From Aquipseudomonas alcaligenes (GTDB lineage: Bacteria; Pseudomonadota; Gammaproteobacteria; Pseudomonadales; Pseudomonadaceae): a DNA stretch of 64,000 nucleotides. Both the position numbers and the translations under genes were made by a program. Positions within the stretch are counted from its first letter, which is position 1, and each line of letters opens with the position of its first letter. Location of the stretch: NCBI RefSeq assembly GCF_003205495.1, contig NZ_QJRX01000005.1, positions 310,001 to 374,000 of the forward strand, in the 5' to 3' direction. Shown here piece after piece: positions 40,309 to 48,993 of this stretch. The notes under the pieces were generated by a model, which saw nothing but the letters and a program-made list of their open reading frames with translations, was not told the DNA's origin and searched no databases.

Positions 40309-40860
40309 TCAGGGCTGCGCCAGGGCCTTCTCCACCGCGGCGATCAGGTCCTCGTCGTCCGGCTTGGTCAGGCTGGAGAAGCTGGCGACCACCTGGCCGT
40401 CGCGCCCCACCACGTACTTGTAGAAGTTCCAGCGCGGCGCACTGCTCTGCGCGGCCAGCTCGCGGAACAGCGGCACCGCGGCGTCGCCGCTGACCGGCTG
40501 CGGCTCGCTCATGGCGAAGGTCACGCCGTAGTTGATGTAGCACACCTGAGCCGTCTCTTCGCTGTTGTCAGCCTCCTGGCGGAAGTCGTCGGAAGGCACG
40601 CCGAGCACCTCCAGCCCCTGGCCCTTGTAGCGCTGGTAGAGCGCCTCCAGGCCCTTGAACTGCGGGGTGAAGCCGCAGCGGCTGGCGGTGTTGACCACCA
40701 CCAGCGCCTTGCCGGCGAAGCGCTGGCACAGGTCGATGCTGTCCTTGCTGCGCAGTTGCTGCAACTGCCCCTGCTGCTTGAGCAGTGGCGGGCATTCCGC
40801 CGCCCACAGCGGCGCGGCGAACAGGGTAGCCAGGGTGCACAGGGCGATACGCGAGAGCAT
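40309..40860 (-). CDS. Periplasmic glutathione peroxidase-like protein
   Basis: A 183-residue thiol peroxidase of the GPx family with a signal peptide ([21 protein letters not shown]). The peroxidatic cysteine is C62 in [11 protein letters not shown], and W144-N145 in RWNFYKYV complete part of the catalytic tetrad. The usual Gln motif (NQF.xQE) is altered to SDDFRQE (about 90-96), so Asp replaces the Asn-Gln. Additional cysteines at 45 and 107 could resolve via disulfide with a thioredoxin-like donor. It reduces peroxides in the periplasm. The order FadL-GPx-MFS matches other Pseudomonas genomes. Confidence 0.88.
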   Translation of the reverse strand: MLSRIALCTLATLFAAPLWAAECPPLLKQQGQLQQLRSKDSIDLCQRFAGKALVVVNTASRCGFTPQFKGLEALYQRYKGQGLEVLGVPSDDFRQEADNSEETAQVCYINYGVTFAMSEPQPVSGDAAVPLFRELAAQSSAPRWNFYKYVVGRDGQVVASFSSLTKPDDEDLIAAVEKALAQP

Positions 40861-40922
40861 GGCGGCAGCCTCCAGAACGACGATGCTGCAAAGCTACTCG
40901 CCCGCCGCGCCAGCGGCAATCC

Positions 40923-41042
40923 TCAGCAAAGGCCCAAGCCCAGCTGCAGCAAGGCCAACCCACCGCGGCTCCAGCCCCACCAGGCCAGCGCCAGCAGCAG
41001 CGCGCCGGCCAGCGCCAGGCCGGCCAGCGCCGTGCGGCTCAT
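40923..41042 (-). CDS. 39-residue membrane peptide coupled to MFS transporter
   Basis: A small ORF with one hydrophobic stretch: an ATG (minus strand, 41042-41040) followed by Ser-Arg, a Leu/Ala/Gly-rich helix of about 20 residues and WWGWSRGG, ending at a TGA (40925-40923). The ATG overlaps the stop of the MFS transporter by four bases (ATGA), the classical arrangement for translational coupling, so it would be made with the transporter. It has no recognised family. Its gap to the GPx gene (40860) is 62 bases. Short length keeps confidence moderate. Confidence 0.5.
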   Translation of the reverse strand: MSRTALAGLALAGALLLALAWWGWSRGGLALLQLGLGLC

Positions 41043-42244
41043 GCCGCCCCCTCGGCGCGCAGGCGTGCCACCGGCTGCTCGCGCACCGGCCAGTTGAGGG
41101 CCGCGGCCAGCAGGCCGAGGAGGATGGAAATCTGCCAGACCAGCTCATAGCTGCCGGTGCGGTCGTACAGGTAGCCGCCCAGCCAGCCGCCGAGGAAAGC
41201 TCCCAGCTGGTGGAACAGGAAGACGATGCCGCCGAGCATGGACAGGTTGCGCACGCCGAACAGGGTGGCCACCGTGCCGTTGGTCAGCGGCACCGTGGAC
41301 AGCCACAGCAGGCCCATGGCGATGCCGAAGGCATAGGCGCTCCACTGGCTCAGCGGCAGGTAGACGAAGGCCACTATCACCAGGCTGCGCGCCAGGTACA
41401 GGGCGCTGAGCAGGCGCGGCTTGGACAGGCGGCCGCCGAGCCAGCCGGCGATGTAGGTGCCGAAGATGTTGAACAGGCCGACCAGGGCCAGCACCGTGGT
41501 GCCGGTCAGCGCCGGCAGATGCTGGTCGACCAGGTAGGCCGGCAGGTGCACGCCGATGAATACCACCTGGAAGCCGCAGACGAAGAAACCCAGCGCCAGC
41601 AGGCAGAAGCCCGGATGGCCACAGGCCTCGCGCAGCGCCTCGCCCAGGCTCTGCGGCTGGGCCTGGGGCGCCTGCGCCGGCTCGCGCAGCATGAAGGCCA
41701 GCGGCAGGATCAGCGCCACCAGCAGGCCGAGCGCCAGCAGCGCGGCGGACCAGCCCAGCCAGCCGATCAGCCCCAGGCTGCCGGGCAGCATGGCGAACTG
41801 GCCGAAGGAGCCAGCGGCGGCGGCGATGCCCATCGCCATGCTGCGCTGCTCCACCGAGGCGGCGCGGCCGACCACGCCCAGCAGCACCGAGAAGGAAGTG
41901 CCGGACAGGCCGATGCCGATCAGCAGGCCGGCGCTCAGCGACAGCGACCAGGGCGAGTCGGCCAGGGCCATCAGCGCCAGGCCGGCGGCATACAGCAGGC
42001 CGCCGACCAGCACCACCCGGCGCGCGCCGAAGCGGTCGGCGATGGCCCCGGTGACCGGCTGGGCCAGGCCCCAGATCAGATTCTGCAGGGCGATGGCGAA
42101 GGCGAACACCTCGCGTCCCCAGCCGAACTCGCCACTCATCGGTGTGAGGAACAGGCCGAAGCCGTGGCGAATGCCCAGCGACAGGGCGAGGATCAGCGAG
42201 GCACCGAGCAGCACCCAGCCACTGGTGCGCCAGAGAGAATTCAT
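41039..42244 (-). CDS. MFS transporter
   Basis: A 401-residue major facilitator with twelve helices. The motif between TM2 and TM3 reads GAIADRFGARRVVLVGG (family motif A, DRxGRR-like). The N-terminal segment LGIRHGFGLFLTPMSGEFGWGREVFAFAIALQNL resembles the OFA (oxalate:formate antiporter-like) and monocarboxylate carriers, so an organic acid is possible. Substrate unknown. It starts near the REP-like repeat array (42245-42575) and is followed by the coupled 39-residue ORF. Confidence 0.9.
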   Translation of the reverse strand: MNSLWRTSGWVLLGASLILALSLGIRHGFGLFLTPMSGEFGWGREVFAFAIALQNLIWGLAQPVTGAIADRFGARRVVLVGGLLYAAGLALMALADSPWSLSLSAGLLIGIGLSGTSFSVLLGVVGRAASVEQRSMAMGIAAAAGSFGQFAMLPGSLGLIGWLGWSAALLALGLLVALILPLAFMLREPAQAPQAQPQSLGEALREACGHPGFCLLALGFFVCGFQVVFIGVHLPAYLVDQHLPALTGTTVLALVGLFNIFGTYIAGWLGGRLSKPRLLSALYLARSLVIVAFVYLPLSQWSAYAFGIAMGLLWLSTVPLTNGTVATLFGVRNLSMLGGIVFLFHQLGAFLGGWLGGYLYDRTGSYELVWQISILLGLLAAALNWPVREQPVARLRAEGAA

Positions 42245-42395
42245 AGAGCGTCCTTCCCACGGGCAGGCCCGCGGCGATGTCGGCGGTGGCGGCCCCTCGC
42301 CGACACCAGCCTCGCACTATGCGCCTGGCAAGCAGCCAGGCGGCAGTCACAGTTGCTCATTCAGTCGGCGGAACAGAAGGAAATCCGGCAGCGCC

Positions 42396-42419
42396 CCCTC
42401 TCCCGCTCAGCGGAGAGGG
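42396..42419. repeat. CCCTCTCC/GGAGAGGG hairpin repeat
   Basis: CCCTCTCC (42396-42403) pairs with GGAGAGGG (42412-42419) around an eight-base loop. It belongs to the same dispersed family as 45280-45302, 56255-56272 and 58020-58041. A second GGGAGAGGG-type tract continues at 42484-42503 on the far side of the REP-like pair. Confidence 0.7.
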
Positions 42420-42423
42420 CCGC

Positions 42424-42478
42424 AGCCCGGATGCAATCCGGGAAGCAGGCAGCCCCGCCCCCGGATTGCATCCGGGCT
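42424..42478. repeat. REP-like inverted pair (19-base arms)
   Basis: The 19-base arm starting AGCCCGGATGC (42424-42442) is perfectly inverted at 42460-42478, with 17 bases between. The sequence CCCGGATGCAATCCGGG is itself near-palindromic, the form of a repetitive extragenic palindrome found in pseudomonads. Two REPs head-to-head make a REPIN-like unit. It sits in a gap between two minus-strand genes. Confidence 0.8.
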
Positions 42479-42575
42479 ACAACGGGAGAGGGTTAGGGAG
42501 AGGGCATAAACAGCCGCTTTCCCTCTCCCCCGCCCCTCTCGCACCAGTGGAAGAGGGATGAGAAGGCCCCAGCCT

Positions 42576-44036
42576 TCAGCGCAGCGCCAGCTCGTGGCGC
42601 ACGCGCGGCGCCAGCAGCTCGCCCAGCACGGCCAGGGCACCGATGGCGCCGGCGATCCAGTACCAGCGGGCGATGGGGTCGAAGCCCAGCCAGCCGAGGG
42701 CGTGCAGGAACACCATGAGGATCAGCACCGGGCTGACGTAGCGCACCATGAACAGCCACAGGGCGTAGCCGGCCGGCGGCAGGCCCAGCTCGTCGCGCAT
42801 GATCTCGCGGCGCAGGCAGTAGCCGGCCAGGATCACCATGAGAATGCCGCCCAGCGGCATCATCCAGCGCGAGGTCAGGTAGTCCAGGCCGTCGAACAGG
42901 GTGAAGCCGAACAGCTTCCACTCGGCGCCGACGTTGAAGGAGAACATCGCCAGCAGGCTGACCACCAGCAGCAGCGCGCCGGAGCCCAGCGCGCCCTTGG
43001 CCCGGCTGACGCCATGGCGCTCGTTGAGGTAGGCCGCCGTGGCCTCGAGCAGGGAGATCGCCGAGGTCAGCGCGGCAACCGAGACCATGGCGAAGAACAG
43101 CACGCCGAACAGGGTACCCAGCGGCATCTGCTGGAAGGCCAGCGGCAGGCTCATGAAGATCAGCCCCGGCCCGGCGCTCGGGCTCATGCCGTTGGCGAAG
43201 ATGATCGGGAAGATCGCCAGGCCGGCCAGCAGCGCCACGCAGGTGTCGGCGATGGCCACCACCAGGGTGGTGCGGGCGATGGACTGGCCATCCGGCAGGT
43301 AGGAGCCGTAGGTGAGGATGGCGCCGGAGGCCAGGCTGAGGGTGAAGAAGGCATGGCCGAGCGCGGCCAGCAGGGCCTCGCCGGTGATCTTCGAAGCATC
43401 GAAGGTGAACAGGAAGGCGAAGCCGGCGGCGAACTTGCCGCTGCTCAGGGCGTAGCCGACCAGGATCAGCAGCATCAGCGCCAGCCCCGGCATCATCCAG
43501 CGGAAGGCGCGCTCCACGCCGGCCTGCACGCCCTTGCCGACTATCCACAGGGTCAGCAGCGCCACCAGCAGGCTCCAGCCACCGAGCTGCCAGGGGTTGC
43601 CGTTGTGCGCCTCGAACACCTGGCCGAGGGCCTCGACGCTCGGCGCGGCCAGGGCCCCGGAGGCCATCTTCCACGTGTAGGCGAAGGCCCAGCTGGCGGC
43701 GACCACGTAGAAACACAGGATCATGAAGCCGCAGAGCATGGCCATCAGGCCCATGCCGCGCCACAACGGGTTGCCACCGCTCTCGCGCACCACCCGCGCC
43801 ACCGCGTCTAGCGGACTGCCGCGGCCACGGCGGCCGAGGGCGATCTCGGTCATCATCACCGGAATGCCGATGGCCAGGATGCAGGCCAGGTACATCAGGA
43901 CGAAGGCGCCGCCGCCGTATTCGCCGGTGATGTAGGGGAACTTCCAGATATTGCCCAGGCCCACGGCGGAGCCGGTGGCGGCGAGGATGAAGCCCCAGCG
44001 CGACAGCCAGAGGTTCTTCGGTGTTTCACGGGTCAT
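42576..44036 (-). CDS. Neurotransmitter:sodium symporter (NSS/SNF) family transporter
   Basis: A 486-residue membrane protein with twelve helices, of the sodium-coupled amino-acid symporter family (LeuT-like). The TM1 signature is GFILAATGSAVGLGNIWKFPYITGEYGGGAFVL, containing the Na+ and substrate-binding Gly/Asn residues, and a conserved Glu in TM2 follows (MTEIALGRRGRGSP). The substrate is probably a hydrophobic or aromatic amino acid. The next genes (Leu-type dehydrogenase and indolepyruvate oxidoreductase) support use of imported amino acid as carbon source. It lies downstream of the dehydrogenase, 64 bases away. Confidence 0.92.
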   Translation of the reverse strand: MTRETPKNLWLSRWGFILAATGSAVGLGNIWKFPYITGEYGGGAFVLMYLACILAIGIPVMMTEIALGRRGRGSPLDAVARVVRESGGNPLWRGMGLMAMLCGFMILCFYVVAASWAFAYTWKMASGALAAPSVEALGQVFEAHNGNPWQLGGWSLLVALLTLWIVGKGVQAGVERAFRWMMPGLALMLLILVGYALSSGKFAAGFAFLFTFDASKITGEALLAALGHAFFTLSLASGAILTYGSYLPDGQSIARTTLVVAIADTCVALLAGLAIFPIIFANGMSPSAGPGLIFMSLPLAFQQMPLGTLFGVLFFAMVSVAALTSAISLLEATAAYLNERHGVSRAKGALGSGALLLVVSLLAMFSFNVGAEWKLFGFTLFDGLDYLTSRWMMPLGGILMVILAGYCLRREIMRDELGLPPAGYALWLFMVRYVSPVLILMVFLHALGWLGFDPIARWYWIAGAIGALAVLGELLAPRVRHELALR

Positions 44037-44100
44037 GCGTCACCTGCTTGTTGTTGTGTGTGACAGGGAAAAGCGCCGCCGCATGCCGGCGGCGCGGCGG

Positions 44101-45153
44101 TCAGCGACCGAGGCGCTCGCGCGCCATGCGGTCGGCGATGGCGGTGGTGGTGGCACCCTCGGCCGCGGCGCGCTGGAAGATCTCCGCCAGGGTCGTCTCG
44201 ATGCCCTCGATATGCGCCTTCAGCTGCGCGGCGGTACCGCCGGTGCGCTCGTAGCACACGTCGATGATGCCGCCGGCGTTGATCGCGTAGTCCGGCGCGT
44301 ACAGGCAGTCGCGGCGGCGCAGCTGCTCGGCCAGCTCCGGGCTGGCCAGCTGGTTGTTGGCGGCGCCGGCGATGATCGGCGCGCGCAGCGCCTCGAGGGT
44401 CTGCGGGTTGACGATGGCGCCCAGGGCGCAGGGGGCGAACACGTCCACGTCGAGGCCGAAGATCTCGTGCTGGCCCACGGCGCGGGCGCCCAGCTGCTCC
44501 ACGGCGCGGCGCTGGTTGGCCTCGAAGATGTCGGTCACCCACAGCTCGGCGCCGGCGTCCTTGAGGTGTTTGGCCAGGCTGAAACCGACTTCGCCGACGC
44601 CCTGGATGGCCACCTTCAGGCCCTTGAGGTCGTCACGCCCGAGGCGATGGCGCACCGCCGCGCGGATGCCGACGAACACGCCGTAGGCGGTGGATGGCGA
44701 CGGGTTGCCGTCGCGGCTGCCGCCGTCGAAGGCCTCGCGCTGGCCGGCGCCGGCCACGTGGCGAGTACGCTGGGCCATGATCTGCATCTCGGCCACGCCG
44801 GTGCCCGAGTCGGCGGCGGTGATGTAGCGCCCGCCGAGCTTGTCGACGAAGTCGCCCATGGCCTGGAACAGCGCCTCGCTCTTGCCGCTGCGCGGGTCGC
44901 CGATGATCACCGCCTTGCCGCCGCCCAGCGGCAGGCGCGCCAGCGCGGATTTGTAGGTCATCCCGCGCGACAGGCGCAGCACGTCGCGCAGGGCCTCCTC
45001 GTCGCTGGCGTAGTTCCACATGCGGCAGCCACCGAGCGCCGGGCCGAGGGTGGTGTCGTGCACGGCAATGATGGCCTTGAGGCTGCTGGCCTGGTCGTGG
45101 CCGAAGACCACCTGCTCGTGGTGGTCGAAGTCGATATGGGTGAAGACGGGCAT
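44101..45153 (-). CDS. Leu/Val/Phe-type NAD-dependent amino acid dehydrogenase
   Basis: A 350-residue Glu/Leu/Phe/Val dehydrogenase-family enzyme that reversibly deaminates branched-chain or aromatic amino acids to 2-oxo acids. Substrate-binding lysines are K68 (TYKSA) and the catalytic K80 in [11 protein letters not shown] Rossmann domain follows with [13 protein letters not shown]. The start is the ATG of MPVFTHIDF; the upstream in-frame extension spans intergenic hairpin repeats. It lies between the NSS transporter and the oxidoreductase. The 2-oxo acid produced could feed the indolepyruvate:ferredoxin oxidoreductase, consistent with one catabolic unit. Confidence 0.9.
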   Translation of the reverse strand: MPVFTHIDFDHHEQVVFGHDQASSLKAIIAVHDTTLGPALGGCRMWNYASDEEALRDVLRLSRGMTYKSALARLPLGGGKAVIIGDPRSGKSEALFQAMGDFVDKLGGRYITAADSGTGVAEMQIMAQRTRHVAGAGQREAFDGGSRDGNPSPSTAYGVFVGIRAAVRHRLGRDDLKGLKVAIQGVGEVGFSLAKHLKDAGAELWVTDIFEANQRRAVEQLGARAVGQHEIFGLDVDVFAPCALGAIVNPQTLEALRAPIIAGAANNQLASPELAEQLRRRDCLYAPDYAINAGGIIDVCYERTGGTAAQLKAHIEGIETTLAEIFQRAAAEGATTTAIADRMARERLGR

Positions 45154-45327
45154 GGGGATTCTCTGTTCTTGTTGAAATATGGAATGTTGAGTGGGTACGA
45201 ACACCCTTCTCCCTCTGGGAGAAGGTGGCCGAAGGCCGGATGAGGGAGTCCCAGGCGCCTGGGAGACCCTCACCCCTAACCCCTCTCCCGAGGGGAGAGG
45301 GGGAATGGCTTCCGAGTTGGATTAGCT
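45154..45327. repeat. Hairpin repeats between dehydrogenase and oxidoreductase
   Basis: Three hairpins occupy the gap: CCTTCTCCC-TCT-GGGAGAAGG (45205-45225), the palindrome TCCCAGGCGCCTGGGA (45249-45264), and CCCCTCTCCC-GAG-GGGAGAGGGG (45280-45302). They resemble the elements at 42.4, 56.3 and 58.0 kb. The last lies 25 bases past the stop of the minus-strand oxidoreductase and may act as a terminator. Confidence 0.7.
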
Positions 45328-48300
45328 CTAGGCAGCCGGCTCGAACAGCTGCACGGCAGCAATCTCGCTGACCAGCAACCGCGCCTTGAGCTGCTCGGCC
45401 TGCTCGCGGGCCTTGGCCAGGGCGTGTTCCTTGACGTGGCCGTAGCCACGGATCTGCTCCGGCAGCTCGGCCAGGGCCACCGCGGTGCGGTAGTTGTCCG
45501 GGCGCTGCTCCTTGAGCAGCAGCTCGACCAGCTCCTCATACTCGCCGATCAGCTCGCGTTCGACCTTGCGTTCGGCGCTGTGGCCGAAGGGGTCGAACAC
45601 ACTGCCGCGGAGAAACTTGAAACGCGCCAGCACGCCGAACACCTTGAGCATCCACGGGCCGAACTCGCGCTTGATCGGCGCGCCGGTGCGCGGGTCGGGC
45701 TTGGCCAGCCAGCTCGGCGCCAGGTGGAAGTGCAGGCGGTAGTCGCCCGCGAACTGCGCCTCCAGCGCCTGGCGGAAGGCCGGCTCGCTGTACAGCCGCG
45801 CCACCTCGTACTCGTCCTTGTAGGCCAGCAGCTTGAAGTAGTAGCGCGCCACCGCCCGGCTCAGGGCCTGGTCGGCGCCGCTGTCGGCCTGGCGCACGCG
45901 GGTCACCAGTTCCAGGTAGCGCTGCGCGTAGGCGGCATCCTGGTAGGCGGTGAGGCGCGCCATGCGGTCGGCGACGATCTCGTCGAAGGTTTCGCAACGC
46001 GGCGCATCGGGGGTCTTCGGCTTGGCCAGCTGCTCCACGGCGGCCAGGTCATGAGCGGCACGGCGGCCCCAGAGGAAGGCCTGCTGGTTGAGCGGGATGG
46101 ACACGCCGTTGAGCTCGATGGCCTTGTTGATCGCCTCGGCCGAGACCGGCACCAAACCCTTCTGGTACGCGAACCCAAGCATGAACAGGTTGCTGGCGAT
46201 GGTGTCGCCGAGCAGCGCGGTGGCCAGGCGGGTGGCGTCGACGAAGTGGGTCTTGCTGCTGCCCACCGCCTCGACCAGCGCCTCGCGCATGGCCGCGCCG
46301 GGCACCTGGGCGTCCGGGTTGCGGGTGAACTCGGCGGTGGCCGCCTCGTGGCTGTTGACCACGGCGTGGGCGATCTTGTCGTTGAGCTTGGCCAGGGATT
46401 CCTCGCCGGCCGCCACCACCAGATCGCAGGCCAGCAGCAGGTCGGTCTCGCCGGCGGCGATGCGCACGGCATAGATATCGTCCTGCTTGGCGGCGATGCG
46501 GATATGGCTGATCACCGGGCCGAACTTCTGCGCCAGGCCAGCCTGGTCGAGCACGGTGCAGCCCTTGCCCTCCAGATGCGCGGCCATGCCCAGCAACGCG
46601 CCGACCGTGGTCACGCCGCTGCCGCCGACACCCGGCAGGAGGATGTTCCAGGGCCGCGCCAGATCCGGCTGGCGCGGTTCCGGCAGAGCCACGAACAGCG
46701 CCTTGGCGCCCAGCGCCTCGGGCTTGCGCAGGCCGCCGCCGTGCACGGTGACGAAGCTCGGGCAGAAGCCCTCGACGCAGGAGAAGTCCTTGTTGCAGGC
46801 GTTCTGGTCGATCTCGCGCTTGCGCCCCAGCTCGGTCTCCAGCGGCAGCACGGACAGGCAGTTGGACTTCACGCTGCAGTCGCCGCAGCCCTCGCACACG
46901 GCCGGGTTGATGAAGGCGCGCTTGGCCGGATCGGCCAGCTTGCCGCGCTTGCGGCGGCGGCGCTTCTCGGTGGCGCAGGTCTGGTCATACAGGATCACCG
47001 TGGTGCCCTTGATCTCGCGCAGCTCGCGCTGCACGGCGTCCAGCTCGCGGCGATGGTGGAAGGTGACGATGGGCGCAAAGGTGGCGCGGGTCGGGTACTT
47101 GTCCGGCTCGTCGCTGACCAGGGCGATGCGCTTCACGCCTTCGGCGTAGACCTGCTGGCTGAGCTGATCGATGCGCAGCTCGCCGTCGATCGGCTGGCCG
47201 CCGGTCATGGCCACCGCATCGTTGTAGAGGATCTTGTAGGTGATGTTGACGCCCGAGGCCACGGCCGCGCGCAGGGCCAGGTGGCCGGAGTGGAAGTAGG
47301 TGCCGTCGCCGAGGTTCTGGAACACGTGCTTGGTGTCGGTGAACGGCGCCTGGCCGATCCAGGTGGCACCCTCGCCGCCCATCTGGGTGAAGGTGTCGGT
47401 GCGCCGGTCCATCCACTGGGTCATGTAGTGGCAGCCAATGCCTCCGAGGGCGCGACTACCTTCCGGCAGCTGAGTGGAGCTGTTGTGCGGGCAGCCGGAG
47501 CAGAAGTGCGGGGTACGCTTGGTGTCGTGCTTGGGCGCGGCCAGCGCAGCTTCCTTGGCGGCGAGGAAGGCCAGGCGCTCCTCGATCTGCGGGCTGGTGT
47601 AGATCGGCGCCAGGCGCTTGGCGATGACCCGGGCGATCATCGCCGGGGTCAGCTCGGCCAGGTTGGGCAGCAGCGAGTTGCCCTCCTCGTCAAACTCGCC
47701 GACCACCCGCGGGCGCTTGCCGACCGGCCAGTTGTACAGCTGGCCGGTGAGCTGGTCCTCGATGATGCTGCGCTTCTCCTCGACCACCAGGATCTCATCC
47801 AGGCCTTCGGCGAACTGGTGCACGGACACCGGCTCCAGCGGCCAGCTCATGCCGATCTTCAGCACGCGCAGGCCGACCCTGGCGCACAGTTCCTCGTCCA
47901 GGCCCAGGTCATCGAGGGCCTGACGCACGTCCAGGTAGGACTTGCCGGTGGTGATGATGCCAAGGCGCGGGTTGGGCGAATCGAGCTTGATCTGGTCGAG
48001 CTGGTTGGCCAGGGCGAAGGCCCGCGCGGCGTAGATCTTGTACATGTTCAGGCGCTTTTCCTGCGCCAGGGGCGGGTCCGGCCAGCGGATGTGCACGCCG
48101 TCTTCCGGCAGCTGGAAGTCGGTCGGCAAATTGATCTTCACGCGCAGCGGGTCGACGTCCACCACGGCCGAGGAATCGACGTTCTCGGCGATGGTCTTGA
48201 GCGCCACCCAGCAACCGCTGTAGCGCGACAGCTCCCAGCCGATGATGCCGTAGTCGAGCATTTCCTGGACGTTGGCCGGATTGAGCACCGGGATCGACGC

Positions 48301-48795
48301 GGCGATAAAGGCATGTTCGCTCTGGTGGGCGATGGTCGAAGACTTGCAGCCGTGGTCATCGCCGGCCAGCAGCAGTACACCGCCGTGCGGGGACACGCCG
48401 GCCGAGTTGCCGTGCTTGAACACGTCGCCACAGCGGTCCACGCCCGGGCCCTTGCCGTACCACATGGCGAACACGCCGTCGTAGCGCGCGCCGGGAAACA
48501 GGTTGGCCTGCTGGCTGCCCCACACGGCGGTGGCGCCCAGCTCCTCGTTGACGCCGGGCTGGAAGTGGATGTGGTTTTCCTGGAGGAACTGCTTGGCGTC
48601 CCACAGGCTCTTGTCCAGGTTGCCCAGGGGCGAGCCCCGGTAGCCGGAGATGAAGCAGGCGGTATTCAGGCCGAAGGCGGCATCACGCTGCTTCTGCAGC
48701 ATGGGCAGGCGGGTCAGGGCCTGGGTACCGGTGAGGTACAGCTGGCCCGTGGCTACACGGTACTTGTCGTCCAGGCGGATTTCGGCCAGAGACAT
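45328..48795 (-). CDS. Fused indolepyruvate:ferredoxin oxidoreductase
   Basis: A 1155-residue enzyme joining the alpha (IorA-like), ferredoxin and gamma (IorB-like) parts of 2-oxoacid:acceptor oxidoreductases. The N-terminal domain has YRGSPLGNLDKSLWDA. The TPP-binding segment is LGDGTYFHSGHLAL with the downstream Asn in NITYKILYNDAV. A 4Fe-4S ferredoxin-like domain follows (AVCEGCGDCSVKSNC and ACNKDFSCVEGFCPSF). The gamma domain (LLPGVGGSGVTTVGALLG) is C-terminal. It oxidises aryl-2-oxoacids (or branched-chain 2-oxoacids) to acyl-CoA with ferredoxin or another acceptor. Divergent Lrp/AsnC regulator and neighbouring amino-acid genes support an amino-acid catabolic role. Confidence 0.9.
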   Translation of the reverse strand: MSLAEIRLDDKYRVATGQLYLTGTQALTRLPMLQKQRDAAFGLNTACFISGYRGSPLGNLDKSLWDAKQFLQENHIHFQPGVNEELGATAVWGSQQANLFPGARYDGVFAMWYGKGPGVDRCGDVFKHGNSAGVSPHGGVLLLAGDDHGCKSSTIAHQSEHAFIAASIPVLNPANVQEMLDYGIIGWELSRYSGCWVALKTIAENVDSSAVVDVDPLRVKINLPTDFQLPEDGVHIRWPDPPLAQEKRLNMYKIYAARAFALANQLDQIKLDSPNPRLGIITTGKSYLDVRQALDDLGLDEELCARVGLRVLKIGMSWPLEPVSVHQFAEGLDEILVVEEKRSIIEDQLTGQLYNWPVGKRPRVVGEFDEEGNSLLPNLAELTPAMIARVIAKRLAPIYTSPQIEERLAFLAAKEAALAAPKHDTKRTPHFCSGCPHNSSTQLPEGSRALGGIGCHYMTQWMDRRTDTFTQMGGEGATWIGQAPFTDTKHVFQNLGDGTYFHSGHLALRAAVASGVNITYKILYNDAVAMTGGQPIDGELRIDQLSQQVYAEGVKRIALVSDEPDKYPTRATFAPIVTFHHRRELDAVQRELREIKGTTVILYDQTCATEKRRRRKRGKLADPAKRAFINPAVCEGCGDCSVKSNCLSVLPLETELGRKREIDQNACNKDFSCVEGFCPSFVTVHGGGLRKPEALGAKALFVALPEPRQPDLARPWNILLPGVGGSGVTTVGALLGMAAHLEGKGCTVLDQAGLAQKFGPVISHIRIAAKQDDIYAVRIAAGETDLLLACDLVVAAGEESLAKLNDKIAHAVVNSHEAATAEFTRNPDAQVPGAAMREALVEAVGSSKTHFVDATRLATALLGDTIASNLFMLGFAYQKGLVPVSAEAINKAIELNGVSIPLNQQAFLWGRRAAHDLAAVEQLAKPKTPDAPRCETFDEIVADRMARLTAYQDAAYAQRYLELVTRVRQADSGADQALSRAVARYYFKLLAYKDEYEVARLYSEPAFRQALEAQFAGDYRLHFHLAPSWLAKPDPRTGAPIKREFGPWMLKVFGVLARFKFLRGSVFDPFGHSAERKVERELIGEYEELVELLLKEQRPDNYRTAVALAELPEQIRGYGHVKEHALAKAREQAEQLKARLLVSEIAAVQLFEPAA

Positions 48796-48993
48796 GGTGC
48801 GCTCCTTTTATTCTTGTGTGAGCGACGCGGCCCTTCTTGGAGGCCGCCGTTTGACCCAGGCGCAGGATCGCCGCGCCGAGTCGCATGGTCAAAACTATGA
48901 CCGAGCAGTTCTGGATTTTTCTTTCTTTTTTCGGGCCTGCAACGAGATACTGCGCATGACTTATCCCTTCATGACCAATAAAGAGAACAATTC
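48796..48993. promoter_or_regulatory. Divergent promoter region, oxidoreductase versus Lrp-type regulator
   Basis: A 198-base divergent gap between the oxidoreductase and the Lrp/AsnC regulator. An AT-rich block (48895-48990: TTTTTCTTTCTTTTTT and AAAGAGAACAATTC) is unlike the rest of the window and suits Lrp-type binding. No palindrome stands out. Local control by the neighbouring regulator is inferred. Confidence 0.5.

Larger units (their letters stand above)
42245..42575. other. Non-coding gap with repeat array between MFS and symporter genes
   Basis: A 331-base gap with no convincing gene. It contains the promoter side of the MFS gene and, from 42396 onward, the REP-like inverted pair and CCCTCTCCC / GGGAGAGGG hairpins annotated separately. 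On the minus strand the right end follows the stop of the sodium symporter. The rest (42245-42390) has no feature I can identify. Confidence 0.7.

Noticed and set aside
45424..48900. 1158-codon plus-strand open frame opposite the oxidoreductase
   Set aside because: Antisense to a fused oxidoreductase with clear TPP and iron-sulfur motifs. The translation is compositionally biased and has no domain.
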